A DNA stretch of 15,130 nt from Planctomycetaceae bacterium (GCA_031287585.1 JAITST010000116.1:1-15130); one strand, 5' to 3'; counted from the stretch's first letter, positions 8,237 through 15,130 are shown. Made by a program: numbers and translations. Notes: a model not told the origin generated them from the letters alone.

Positions 8237-8498
8237 TGAAATTTGTAGAAACATACATACAACGTTTCTTTGCCCCGTAGCAAACCTAAATTTGAAAAAC
8301 GAATGATAACACCCGATTTCACAAGTTCATTGGCGAACAAGTTAATACTTTTCGTTTTTCCAAATAGTGTTTGCTCGCAGTACCCCGTCGGCTGAAGCCG
8401 ACGGCAATGGTGTTGTGTCGCTTTACTCGATTGCCGTCGGTTTTAACCGACGGGACAAGGATGTGGAAACGTTGTGTACAACGTCTCTACAAATTTCA
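8237..8498. repeat. Compound nested palindromic element
   Basis: Outer arms at 8237-8268 and 8466-8498 are reverse complements over both ends (GAAACGTTGT and CTACAAATTTCA) with a diverged middle. Inside, a second pair at 8290-8303 and 8351-8365 (ATTTGAAAAACGAA against its complement, one extra base) forms another hairpin, and TTTGC/GCAAA flanks 8270-8284. Two REP-like hairpins follow at 8384-8454. The nested symmetry over about 260 nt between two genes suggests a non-autonomous mobile element or several insertions within one another. No transposase is present. Confidence 0.65.
8384..8454. repeat. Inverted pair of REP-like hairpins
   Basis: CCGTCGGCT/AGCCGACGG at 8385-8404 is a perfect 9-bp stem. 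CCGTCGGTT/AACCGACGG at 8434-8453 is another perfect 9-bp stem. Each carries GCAAT (or its complement) on the inner side, so 8384-8408 and 8430-8454 are themselves inverted copies. This is the layout of a paired REP element, the kind mobilised in other bacteria by REP-associated tyrosine transposases. Confidence 0.85.
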
Positions 8499-8644
8499 AA
8501 CGTGTACGGCATAACAAAATACCTAGCCACACCACAAAAAAATTTTTCATACGGTCTGGCAACTGCCTTATAAAATGGTTACAATATGTACGGTCGTTGA
8601 TGGTTTTTTCCATTTTTTCATCACTCAATTTGGAGGACAAATTT

Positions 8645-9811
8645 ATGCGGACGTTTGAGAACATATTTGTTTCTGTAATGCTTGGTGTTTTTATTGGTGC
8701 GGCTTTGGTGCAGGCGGCTTTTCGTTCTTCGTGGGATGTTAAGTCGGAAACTGCTTCACTTGTTGAGTTTGATAACAAGGTCAAGTCGATTACCGAAAAC
8801 CCCAACGCTAAAATCAAACTTTATGAAACCGTTTACGATTTCGGTGTGATGGACAAGAAGGAAAAGGGAACGCATCACTTTAAGGTTGAGAATGTCGGTA
8901 CCGCGCCGCTAACTCTTGAAATGAACGCGACTACCTGCTCTTGTACCGGTATCGACATTTCACCGAAGCGTGTTTTGCCCGGTAAGACGGCTACCGTCAC
9001 GCTGCACTGGGACGCGGAAAAGGCGTTCACACGTTTTAATCAGGGCGGTACAGTGCTTACCAACGACCCGGCGAACAAGGAAATTATGTACACGATTCAG
9101 GGTTTGTTCGTTGCACCCGCTCTTGTCTCGCCCGGTACGTTGTCGCTGAACAATGTCACCGCCGGTTACGAAGCGGTCGGTACGGTTCGCGTTTACGGTT
9201 TTGAAAATGATACGTTAGCAATCGAGCGGATTGAGTGGGATGACAAAGAACATTTTAACGTTACTTGCGAACAGTCAGAGTTGAACGAGAAAGATAAAGA
9301 TGATATGGTCAACCAACACGCGAAGAGCGTTTCAAATGTCAACATCTCACTCAAGCCCGGCTTGCCGCTTGGTTCGTTTCAGGAACGTATAACGCTGCAT
9401 ACAAACTATCCAGGCGAACCGAAGTTAGAAGTCTTGGTTATCGGTAAAATCTCCGGTGACGAAGTCGTTGTCGGCGGCACGTATTTCCACAAGGACACCG
9501 GTATTCTCGCACTCGGAAAGGCGACGACCGGACAACCGCTTGTACGTGATATTAGTTTGACGTTCACTGGAAACGCGGTCGCAAAGGCATCGCCGCATAT
9601 TCGCGATGTAACACCGAAATGGCTCAACGTTGTAATTTCCGAACCGCGTAAACTCGGCAGCCGGCTGTTTTACTCAATAACGGTGACAGTACCGGCGAAC
9701 GCGCCGGCATCAAACTTTTCAGGTACAGACGGTACGGTACTGTTGATAGATACCGGTTTGGAAAACACTCCGCTGTTACAGATACCGTTGCAGTTGACGG
9801 TGGCGGAGTAA
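8645..9811 (+). CDS. Membrane-anchored DUF1573 protein
   Basis: A 388-residue protein starting at an ATG with GGAGG at 8632-8636, 8 nt upstream; the frame is open further upstream but this ribosome binding site decides the start. Residues 7-25 form an N-terminal membrane anchor or signal (FVSVMLGVFIGAALVQAAF). Residues 60-160 match the DUF1573 pattern: YDFGVMDKKEKGTHHFKVEN, then NVGTAPLTL and TTCSCTG, with cysteines 98 and 100 in the typical CxC position. After it come two more beta-rich Ig-like regions (about 165-285 and 290-388). DUF1573 is an uncharacterised Ig-like fold common in Bacteroidota and Planctomycetota envelope proteins. The cytochrome-fusion gene follows 98 nt downstream, so co-transcription and a shared envelope role are likely. 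Confidence 0.88.
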   Translation: MRTFENIFVSVMLGVFIGAALVQAAFRSSWDVKSETASLVEFDNKVKSITENPNAKIKLYETVYDFGVMDKKEKGTHHFKVENVGTAPLTLEMNATTCSCTGIDISPKRVLPGKTATVTLHWDAEKAFTRFNQGGTVLTNDPANKEIMYTIQGLFVAPALVSPGTLSLNNVTAGYEAVGTVRVYGFENDTLAIERIEWDDKEHFNVTCEQSELNEKDKDDMVNQHAKSVSNVNISLKPGLPLGSFQERITLHTNYPGEPKLEVLVIGKISGDEVVVGGTYFHKDTGILALGKATTGQPLVRDISLTFTGNAVAKASPHIRDVTPKWLNVVISEPRKLGSRLFYSITVTVPANAPASNFSGTDGTVLLIDTGLENTPLLQIPLQLTVAE

Positions 9812-9909
9812 TCGGGAAATTTTGACTGTGCCAATCCATCGGTTGAAGTCGGCGGAACGTGCGTTTTGCCGGAACATTTTATCCACCTCAAAAATATCAC
9901 ATAAAAATT

Positions 9910-11409
9910 ATGAAACTATTCAAATTCGTAATCATATTATTGTCCATTTGTTCGCCCCGCGTTTTGGCTGACGAACCTTCCGCTTACAATCCAATCGAAG
10001 AAAACGGCGAATACTTTGTCGGCTGGACTACTCCAAACGCCGCCATAATTTTTACCGGCGATATGAATGGTTACGTTGAGCCGTGCGGTTGTGCGGGATT
10101 GGACCGGATGAAGGGCGGTTTGAGCCGTCGGCATACCTTTATTAAAGAACGCGAGTCGCAAGGTTGGCAGATGATTCCTATTGACGGCGGCAATCTCGTG
10201 CAAGGTTACGGATTGCAGGAGGAACACAAGTTTGGTTTTGTAACCGACGAGGCGTTACGGTTGATGAAGTACAGTGCAGTCGGACTTGGCGAACGCGAGT
10301 TGATGTTTCCGACCGACTCGCTCCTGCTTTACACAGTTGACACGCCCGGCAACGCGAAACGGTTTTTATCGACGAACATAGGAATTTACGAATTTGACCC
10401 TGTTTACGTCGCACCATATCGTACCGTATCGCGCGGTAAGGTGAAAGTTGGCATCACGTCTGTCATCTGCAAATCGTTACTCGGTAACGTTCACAACAGC
10501 GAAATTGTCACGGGCGGAGCGGTTGAAAAATTGCGGGAAGTTTTGCCTGTACTCGACGAGGAGAAATGCAATTATACCGTACTGATATTACGCGGGACGG
10601 CGGCGGAAGCGGAGGCAATTGTCAAGCAGTTTCCGAAACGGTTCACTTTCGTTCTGATGTCGGATTCGCCAGCGGAGCCGCCGCGCGAGGTGCGGCGATT
10701 CAGTGACGGTACGTACCGGATTGAGGTTGGTGAGAAAGGAAAGTTCGCGGTTGTGTTCGGACTTTACGATGACAAAGCAGCGGAAGGGGAATCGCGGGAT
10801 GCGAAGACAGAGACGGTTCGCTATCAACGTGTCGCACTTGATTCGCGGTACAAAAATTCGCCGGAGATAATCAAGGCGATGGAAATGTATCAAGATAAAC
10901 TGAAGTCTATCGGACTTGAAGGACTTGGCATCCGACCTGTTGCCGACCAACTCGCGAAGACGCACGGAAAGTATGTAGGGACGAAAGCGTGTACGGATTG
11001 TCACGAGGCATCGTTCAATGTGTGGAAGAAGTCGCGGCACGCATTGGCGTGGGCATCGTTGAAGGAGAAGTCGGAACCGCCGCGTGAGTTTGACCCTGAA
11101 TGTATCACGTGCCACGTTGTCGGCTGGAATCCGCAAACGATACTGCCATACGAATCGGGTTTCCTGTCAGAAAAGGAGACACCACACTTAACGGGCGTGG
11201 GCTGTGAAAGTTGTCACGGTCCCGGCGAGTTACACGCAAAAGCAGAATCCGGCGGCGACAAAGAATTACAAAAAAAGTTGCGGCAACTATTACACGTTGA
11301 CACAAACAAAGTTCAGGAACAATGCCTAATGTGTCACGACGGCGACAACAGCCCCGATTTTGACTTTAAGAAGTATTGGGAGAAGATTGAACACAAAGAG
11401 AGTGAATGA
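9910..11409 (+). CDS. Secreted metallophosphoesterase-like / tetraheme cytochrome c fusion
   Basis: A 499-residue protein. The ATG at 9910 begins a signal peptide (residues 1-18, LFKFVIILLSICSPRVLA). Residues 44-345 resemble the UshA/5'-nucleotidase metallophosphoesterase fold: AAIIFTGDMNGYVEPCGCAG (45-63), IDGGN (91-95) and GLGEREL (125-131) stand where the family has its metal-binding DxHG, DxGD and GNHE motifs. D51 is kept but the GNHE histidine is replaced, so catalysis is doubtful. The CGC at 59-61 is extra. From about residue 355 a cytochrome c554-like module carries four CxxCH sites: CTDCH 361, CITCH 398, CESCH 432 and CLMCH 472, with additional histidines as possible axial ligands. 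It should be a periplasmic or surface electron-transfer protein with covalently bound hemes. It lies 98 nt after the DUF1573 gene. Confidence 0.87.
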   Translation: MKLFKFVIILLSICSPRVLADEPSAYNPIEENGEYFVGWTTPNAAIIFTGDMNGYVEPCGCAGLDRMKGGLSRRHTFIKERESQGWQMIPIDGGNLVQGYGLQEEHKFGFVTDEALRLMKYSAVGLGERELMFPTDSLLLYTVDTPGNAKRFLSTNIGIYEFDPVYVAPYRTVSRGKVKVGITSVICKSLLGNVHNSEIVTGGAVEKLREVLPVLDEEKCNYTVLILRGTAAEAEAIVKQFPKRFTFVLMSDSPAEPPREVRRFSDGTYRIEVGEKGKFAVVFGLYDDKAAEGESRDAKTETVRYQRVALDSRYKNSPEIIKAMEMYQDKLKSIGLEGLGIRPVADQLAKTHGKYVGTKACTDCHEASFNVWKKSRHALAWASLKEKSEPPREFDPECITCHVVGWNPQTILPYESGFLSEKETPHLTGVGCESCHGPGELHAKAESGGDKELQKKLRQLLHVDTNKVQEQCLMCHDGDNSPDFDFKKYWEKIEHKESE

Positions 11410-11460
11410 AAGAGATAACCAGCCGCTATGAGCGCGGGCTTCGGCTGTCAAAAAAGATGT

Positions 11461-11481
11461 AGAGGTACTCTTTTTATTTTT
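11461..11481 (+). terminator. Weak candidate terminator after the cytochrome gene
   Basis: AGAG-GTA-CTCT is followed by TTTTTATTTTT, 51 nt after the stop codon. The stem is only four base pairs, so this is a candidate only. Confidence 0.3.
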
Positions 11482-11502
11482 GAAAGTAAGGACGAATCGT
11501 TA

Positions 11503-11546
11503 TTGGTACCATACATCAATACGAGTGCAAGATGTATTGATACCAA
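11503..11546. repeat. Inverted repeat between convergent genes
   Basis: TTGGT at 11503-11507 and ATCAATAC at 11515-11522 together complement GTATTGATACCAA at 11534-11546, with a 7-nt bulge (11508-11514) on the left side. Sitting between the ends of two convergent genes, it may act as a two-way transcription end, but no clean T-run adjoins it. Confidence 0.45.
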
Positions 11547-11592
11547 CAACAAAATCGTTACCCTAATTTCGCCGTTACATATAACTCCATAC

Positions 11593-12177
11593 TTAAGCAA
11601 CGAGCGATTCAATACCGAGCATATTGCAAATGCGATCGATGAGGCATTCGCTGTCGAACGGTTTTTGGAGGAAATCGTTTGCTCCCGCGAGTTTCAGTTC
11701 GGAAATTTTGTCTTCCTCTACCATACCGCTGATGCAAATAATTTTGACTTCTTCGAGCGAGTTGTCGCTGCGAATCTTTTGACAAACTTCTTTGCCGTTA
11801 ATATCCGGAAGCATAACATCAAGGACAATCAGATCGGGCTGGTATTCCTTAACCATCATACCGGCATCGAAACCGTTGTTGACCGAACGTGTGTCAAAAC
11901 GTCCGTCGCCTTCCAATACATCTACAATCAACTCAACGAGGTCCTGGTCATCATCGACAACCAATACTCTACGTTTACCACTTTCCAACGCGTCGGTCGG
12001 AATACCGTTGTCTCTCATAAAGAGAAACAGTTGGTCACGCGGTATCCGGCGGAAACGGCTGCCCGGAACGCGAAATCCTTTTAATTGTCCAGAATCGAAG
12101 CAACGAATAATTGTTTGCTGGCTAACTTTGCAAATTCGTGCCGCTTCGCCCGTCGTAAATACCGTCTTAATCGCCAT
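11593..12177 (-). CDS. Response regulator with N-terminal excisionase/MerR-type HTH and receiver domain
   Basis: A 194-residue protein read on the minus strand from an ATG at 12177, with AAAGGGA about 8 nt upstream on that strand. Residues 5-55 form an excisionase-type winged helix-turn-helix (FTTGEAARICKVSQQTIIRC, then GFRVPGSRFRRIPRDQLFLF). Residues 69-190 form a CheY-like receiver: acidic pocket D75/D76, phosphoacceptor D120 in LIVLDVMLPD, S150 in the Thr/Ser position and K172 in QKPF. All key residues are present, so it should be phosphorylated by a histidine kinase, which is not in the window. The domain order, DNA binding first and receiver second, is opposite to OmpR/NarL regulators. 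A longer plus-strand frame overlaps this gene but encodes nothing recognisable. Divergent from dnaA; the shared upstream gap holds inverted repeats that could be its sites. Confidence 0.92.
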   Translation of the reverse strand: MAIKTVFTTGEAARICKVSQQTIIRCFDSGQLKGFRVPGSRFRRIPRDQLFLFMRDNGIPTDALESGKRRVLVVDDDQDLVELIVDVLEGDGRFDTRSVNNGFDAGMMVKEYQPDLIVLDVMLPDINGKEVCQKIRSDNSLEEVKIICISGMVEEDKISELKLAGANDFLQKPFDSECLIDRICNMLGIESLVA

Positions 12178-12270
12178 AATACATTCCCTTTCAAAAGGTT
12201 ACAAAAAACTGTTCTGGCTCAACGCGCGTCCATCGCACGTAAGCCGCACAAAAATTATGTTCGTTACAAC

Positions 12271-12301
12271 AAAATGGGTTGTAAATCACATTACCCATTT
12301 T
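12271..12301. repeat. Perfect 9-bp inverted repeat upstream of the regulator gene
   Basis: AAAATGGGT (12271-12279) and ACCCATTTT (12293-12301) are exact reverse complements around a 13-nt spacer. It lies about 95 nt upstream of the regulator's start codon on its strand. It could be an operator or a hairpin. Confidence 0.55.
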
Positions 12302-12323
12302 CTAGCACCGCTACATTCGGCAT

Positions 12324-12380
12324 AATCGGTATAATTGATACTGGTTTCCGGTTATACCGATTCCACCATCCTTACCGATT
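12324..12380. promoter_or_regulatory. Inverted repeat plus a third TACCGATT copy; candidate operator
   Basis: AATCGGTATAA (12324-12334) and TTATACCGATT (12352-12362) are a perfect 11-bp inverted repeat with a 17-nt spacer. A further TACCGATT at 12373-12380 lies exactly 18 nt after the copy at 12355-12362. Three copies of one word with regular spacing in a divergent promoter gap suggest binding sites, possibly for the adjacent HTH regulator or for an initiator protein. The binding protein is not shown by the sequence. Confidence 0.45.
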
Positions 12381-13005
12381 GTGTTGATTATAGCCATTTA
12401 CCCAATTCGTGTCAATATCAATTAAAAATCCAAGTATCTCATTGAAATATAATAACTTAGGGAAAACGGGCAAAAAATTTTTGTAAAATAATGTGACTGG
12501 ACAAGGTTGCGTATTTAGTGATAATGCGAGTAATGAGGTGCAAACAGATGTTGCCCTAATCTGTTGAAACGTTTGACATTGCGGACAGTACCAGACGGAC
12601 AAGTGACAAGTTTTCCCCACCGCCCGACATCGCGTCGTGAGTTTTACCAGAAATTTTGTATCAATCTATATTTCGCATACTACCTGTTTTATTCACGGTT
12701 TACGTCAAATTCTGAAAAAAATTTCCCGCTTCAGACCCCCGGATGATTTGACAAATCGCAAAAGATAAATACAATTTTGAGGGTACATTTCCAAGTAGGG
12801 AAAAGCCAAGCGGACGGAACGGCGGTTTGGGAATATTTGAAAATTAGACTTGTTCGGTAACTTAATCATAATTAGGCGTTCACCAGACTTATCCCGATAG
12901 GGGGCTTCGCGGTGAACTCGTATGGAATTGATTAACGAGGAAATGATTCCGGTTGCCGAGCAAACCTTCAACTGTGAACGACACACATTTAATATACATA
13001 AAACC

Positions 13006-13012
13006 GGAAAGG
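13006..13012 (+). promoter_or_regulatory. Ribosome binding site that decides the dnaA start
   Basis: GGAAAGG lies 6 nt before the GTG at 13019. The upstream in-frame TTG at 12953 has only GAGG 12 nt away, so the GTG is favoured. Confidence 0.6.
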
Positions 13013-13018
13013 ATCGAC

Positions 13019-14647
13019 GTGACCTCTCACGATAAGGAAATCGGACAACGGTTGCTTGACGCAATCGAAACCAAAATGGGTATAGAACGCTATGAAGTTT
13101 GGTTCGGCGGCGGCACGCGGGTGCGTGTCGGAGACGATAAAATTACAATCGTCGTACAGTCGGAGCAAACAACGTCGGGTCAGAATCACAATACCTCAAT
13201 AAAATTATACAAGGCGAGATTCCGCGAAGAAATTGACAACGCGGTAATGAGCGTGTTCGGTGAGCCGCGAACGGTTGAATTTGTTTTCGCAGACCAAAAT
13301 TATGTCGGTGAAAAAAACGACATAATCTATCGTGCCGACGCGAAGCACAGCGTTTCAAGTGTTCCGGTTCTGGTCGGAGCGGAACACGGTGGGAGCAGTT
13401 TTGGTGCGGCATTGATACCGCCGTTACGCTTGTTTCAAGATAATCAACAATCAAACGCAACGTTTGAGCAGAATAATCTCCCGCAACACATAAAACACGT
13501 TAAACAGGTAACGCCGTCAATTGGCGGTCGTCCGCGTAATACATACTGTCAGCCCGCGAAAACGCCGACGAATACAACAAACGTTTCCCCGAAGTCGCAG
13601 CAATCAAAACCCAACTATGTGTTTGAAACATTAGAAACGTTTGTCAAAGGAGCGTCGAATAATCTCGCGCGTCAGGCGGCGGATTTTGCGATTCAGTATC
13701 CGGGCAAGATTAACCCGATTTACATTCACGGTGCGACGAGTGTTGGCAAGACGCATTTGTTGCGGGCGATTTGGAACGAGGCACGGCGGCAGAAAACTCA
13801 TAACGCCCCGTTGTTTGTGACTTGCGAGCAGTTCACGAATCACTTCATTGATTCGATGACAAAGAACGGTATGCCAAGTTTTCGCAACAAATTTCGTGAC
13901 ATTTCGATTCTGATTCTTGACGACCTGCCGTTCATCGCGGGCAAAAAGGCGACGCAATCGGAATTGATGAATCTAATCGACACGCTAAAAGGACGTGGTG
14001 TCCAACTGGTATTCAGCGGCGACCGTCCGCTCGGACAACTTGCGGGAATACGCTCGGAAATACTCTCGCGTCTGGAATCGGGAATGTCGTGCGAAATCAA
14101 ACAGCCGGAATCGGCGATGTTGTTCGAGATCTGCCGAAGTATCGCGAAACAGAGGGAGATACCGATTACGGATGAGGTTTGCCGTTTCATAACGTCACGT
14201 CTAAACCAACACGCTCGCCAAATATCGGGAGCGTTGAATCTGTTGCACGCGGTTAATATGTCAAACAACGGCAAACCAATAACGATTCAACAAACAGAAG
14301 AAACGCTAAACGAACTGGTGAGGTGGAATCGTAGGAGTGTAAGAATACAAGACATAGACGCGGCGGTGTGTAAACAATGGGACTTGCCGCATCAGGAGTT
14401 GCAATCGAAAGGAAGAGCAAAGGCGGTCACGCAGCCAAGAATGATAGCGATGTGGTTAGCAAGGAAACACACAAAATCCGCACTTATAGAAATAGGTAAA
14501 TACTTCGGCAACAGAAGCCACTCCACCGTAGTAACAGCCCAACAAAAAGTTGACCTGTGGATAAAAAACAACGAAACAATAATCTGCAACGGAACAGAAT
14601 ACAAAATAACAGAGTTGCTCCAACTGCTTGAACGAAAATGGAGTTGA
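13019..14647 (+). CDS. dnaA: Chromosomal replication initiator protein DnaA
   Basis: With the GTG start at 13019 the protein has 542 residues; the frame is also open to a TTG at 12953 (564 residues). Domain I is about residues 4-90 (IGQRLLDAIETKMGIERYEV, WFGG). An Asn/Gln/Thr-rich linker follows to about 198. Domain III (199-430) is the AAA+ ATPase: VFETLETFV, Walker A GATSVGKTH at 238-246, Walker B LILDD with D301/D302, SGDRP sensor region, LSRLESG with the box VII arginine and ARQISGAL for sensor II. Domain IV (about 445-542) ends in the DNA-binding signature IGKYFGNRSHSTVVTA with H501; the usual DHTT is SHST here. It should bind DnaA boxes and open the origin. Walker A differs from the common GGVGLGKTH. 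No dnaN is adjacent. A divergent paralogue cannot be ruled out. Confidence 0.92.
   Translation: MTSHDKEIGQRLLDAIETKMGIERYEVWFGGGTRVRVGDDKITIVVQSEQTTSGQNHNTSIKLYKARFREEIDNAVMSVFGEPRTVEFVFADQNYVGEKNDIIYRADAKHSVSSVPVLVGAEHGGSSFGAALIPPLRLFQDNQQSNATFEQNNLPQHIKHVKQVTPSIGGRPRNTYCQPAKTPTNTTNVSPKSQQSKPNYVFETLETFVKGASNNLARQAADFAIQYPGKINPIYIHGATSVGKTHLLRAIWNEARRQKTHNAPLFVTCEQFTNHFIDSMTKNGMPSFRNKFRDISILILDDLPFIAGKKATQSELMNLIDTLKGRGVQLVFSGDRPLGQLAGIRSEILSRLESGMSCEIKQPESAMLFEICRSIAKQREIPITDEVCRFITSRLNQHARQISGALNLLHAVNMSNNGKPITIQQTEETLNELVRWNRRSVRIQDIDAAVCKQWDLPHQELQSKGRAKAVTQPRMIAMWLARKHTKSALIEIGKYFGNRSHSTVVTAQQKVDLWIKNNETIICNGTEYKITELLQLLERKWS
14556..14564 (-). promoter_or_regulatory. Perfect DnaA-box sequence inside the dnaA 3' end
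   Basis: TGTGGATAA on the plus strand is the exact complement of the classical box TTATCCACA. It encodes part of the LWIK stretch of DnaA, so chance is quite possible. Confidence 0.3.
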
Positions 14648-14682
14648 TACCAATAAAGGACGGTGTAAACTGACAGGTGTGT

Positions 14683-14706
14683 AAAATAAATGGAGAATTT
14701 TATTTT
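14683..14706 (+). terminator. AT-only hairpin after dnaA
   Basis: AAAATAAA (14683-14690) and TTTATTTT (14699-14706) are exact complements around an 8-nt loop, 36 nt after the stop codon. The right arm supplies the T-rich tract, but the stem has no GC pair, so termination is only possible. Confidence 0.3.
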
Positions 14707-14795
14707 CGATTAAATGACACAAAAAAATACTGCTTCCAAGCAACATAACAAAATAATTTTCTAAAGTCCTTGTTTACTCAGTAGGCGTTCACGAA

Positions 14796-14922
14796 TAGAT
14801 TTTTCACCACGAAAACACGAAAAGAGAAAAAGAATTTTAGATTTATGATTTTAGATTTTGTAAAATCATATCTAAAATAACTGTGTTCTTCGTGCCATCG
14901 TGTCTTCGTGATGAAAAATCTA
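14796..14922. repeat. Long dispersed-type palindrome with CACGAA arms
   Basis: Outer arms of 25 nt at 14796-14820 and 14898-14922 are reverse complements at 23 of 25 positions (core TCACCACGAAAACACGA). Inside, ATTTTAGAT (14834-14842) pairs with ATCTAAAAT (14870-14878) and ATGATTTT (14845-14852) with AAAATCAT (14862-14869). The arms belong to the 'CACGAAGACACGAAG' kind of intergenic palindrome that I recall from Planctomycetota and related phyla. Its function is unknown. Confidence 0.75.
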
Positions 14923-15018
14923 ATGGCATCTTCTAAAAAACCACCAACTCAAAACCGCAAACCCCGTAAAATTAGATACTTGTTAAACGAAATAGCGGAG
15001 TTTTTAGAAGTTGCCTAA
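14923..15018 (+). CDS. Possible 31-residue small protein
   Basis: An ATG immediately after the palindrome opens a 32-codon frame ending in TAA at 15018. The peptide has a basic N-terminal half (MASSKKPPTQNRKPRKIRY) and an amphipathic acidic C-terminal helix (LLNEIAEFLEVA), which looks more protein-like than a random frame. There is no clear ribosome binding site. Its ends are also an inverted repeat (GGCATCTTCTAAAAA at 14925-14939 with TTTTTAGAAGTTGCC at 15001-15015, 14 of 15), so it may equally be part of a palindromic element. Confidence 0.25.
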   Translation: MASSKKPPTQNRKPRKIRYLLNEIAEFLEVA

Positions 15019-15130
15019 TAGAGTGGGGGGTGTAAAACTTAGTGGGGGATTTTTATATTTTCCAACAGTAGTTCCATTGTTTTGAGTATATTGCGGCGCA
15101 GATAACCGCCATCTTTTCTGCGCGTTGTTT
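15019..15130. other. Right edge, no gene assigned
   Basis: A short stretch with two G-rich blocks (GTGGGGGG at 15023-15030 and GTGGGGG at 15042-15048). A minus-strand frame is open from the right edge to a TAA at 15039-15041 (about 29 codons), which could be the 3' end of a neighbouring gene but is too short to judge. Confidence 0.3.

Larger units (their letters stand above)
12178..13018. other. Long AT-rich gap between the divergent regulator gene and dnaA; possible origin or control region
   Basis: About 840 nt without a convincing gene. It holds the inverted repeats listed separately, AT-rich stretches near 12420-12490 and 12640-12720, and two weak matches to DnaA boxes: TTATTCACG at 12689-12697 (one mismatch to TTATNCACA) and TTTTCCCCA near 12611. 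A long gap beside dnaA is a common place for oriC, but two imperfect boxes are not enough to assign one. Confidence 0.3.

Noticed and set aside
9838..9857. Possible degenerate REP hairpin (CGGTTGAAGTCGGCGG)
   Set aside because: It resembles the REP arms at 8384-8454 but does not form a complete stem.
11428..12084. A 218-codon plus-strand frame
   Set aside because: It is antisense to the receiver-domain regulator, whose residues (D75/D76, D120, K172) are all in place on the minus strand. The plus-strand peptide resembles nothing.
12372..12620. Minus-strand 82-codon frame with a CPQC motif
   Set aside because: A single CxxC is not enough for a zinc ribbon, the start is GTG without support, and the region reads as noncoding.
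12953..13018. TTG start at 12953 for dnaA
   Set aside because: It is the first possible start in the frame but has a poorly placed ribosome binding site. The GTG at 13019 has GGAAAGG at 6 nt and leaves a normal domain I start.
15039..15130. Minus-strand frame entering from the right edge
   Set aside because: About 29 codons are open, which is common by chance; no family can be recognised.

Overview
The window reads as a bacterial chromosome segment, most likely from a Planctomycetota member of the Pirellulales type with moderate GC. This is inferred from the company of genes: a BatD-type protein, a DUF1573 protein, a metallophosphoesterase-like/tetraheme cytochrome fusion, a stand-alone excisionase-type-HTH plus receiver regulator, and a divergent DnaA. 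No rRNA, tRNA, CRISPR array or intact insertion sequence was seen. The phylum call rests on recognised gene types, not on a search.

Bases 1 to about 5460 form an AT-rich accessory region. It opens with the 3' part of an RHS/YD-repeat gene that enters from the left edge. The repeats lead to an RHS core ending with a degenerate VDKLGL motif and then a 178-residue variable C-terminal tip. Three unrecognised membrane-anchored proteins follow on the same strand (2484-3131, 3506-4198, 4458-4901). They are separated by long AT-rich gaps carrying palindromes, including a 28-bp near-palindrome and a 143-nt element bounded by inverted repeats. This layout is what a polymorphic toxin with immunity or accessory genes would look like, but no toxin or immunity family is recognised.

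Bases 5464-11409 carry three plus-strand genes for exported or envelope proteins of normal composition. The first is a 917-residue BatD protein fused to what looks like BatE (lipobox-like segment, TPR-like region, two membrane helices, SH3-like end). The second is a membrane-anchored DUF1573 protein. The third is a secreted degenerate metallophosphoesterase-like domain fused to a four-heme cytochrome c module. The last two are 98 nt apart and probably form one unit. A compound palindromic element (8237-8498) containing two REP-like hairpins sits between the first and second genes.

Bases 11593-14647 hold a minus-strand HTH-receiver regulator and a plus-strand dnaA, divergently arranged around an approximately 840-nt AT-rich gap with several strong inverted repeats. 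The gap could hold control sites for both genes or a replication origin, but clear DnaA boxes are not clustered there. I prefer a GTG start for dnaA at 13019 because of a good ribosome binding site. After dnaA the window ends in noncoding sequence with a CACGAA-type dispersed palindrome and a possible 31-codon small gene.
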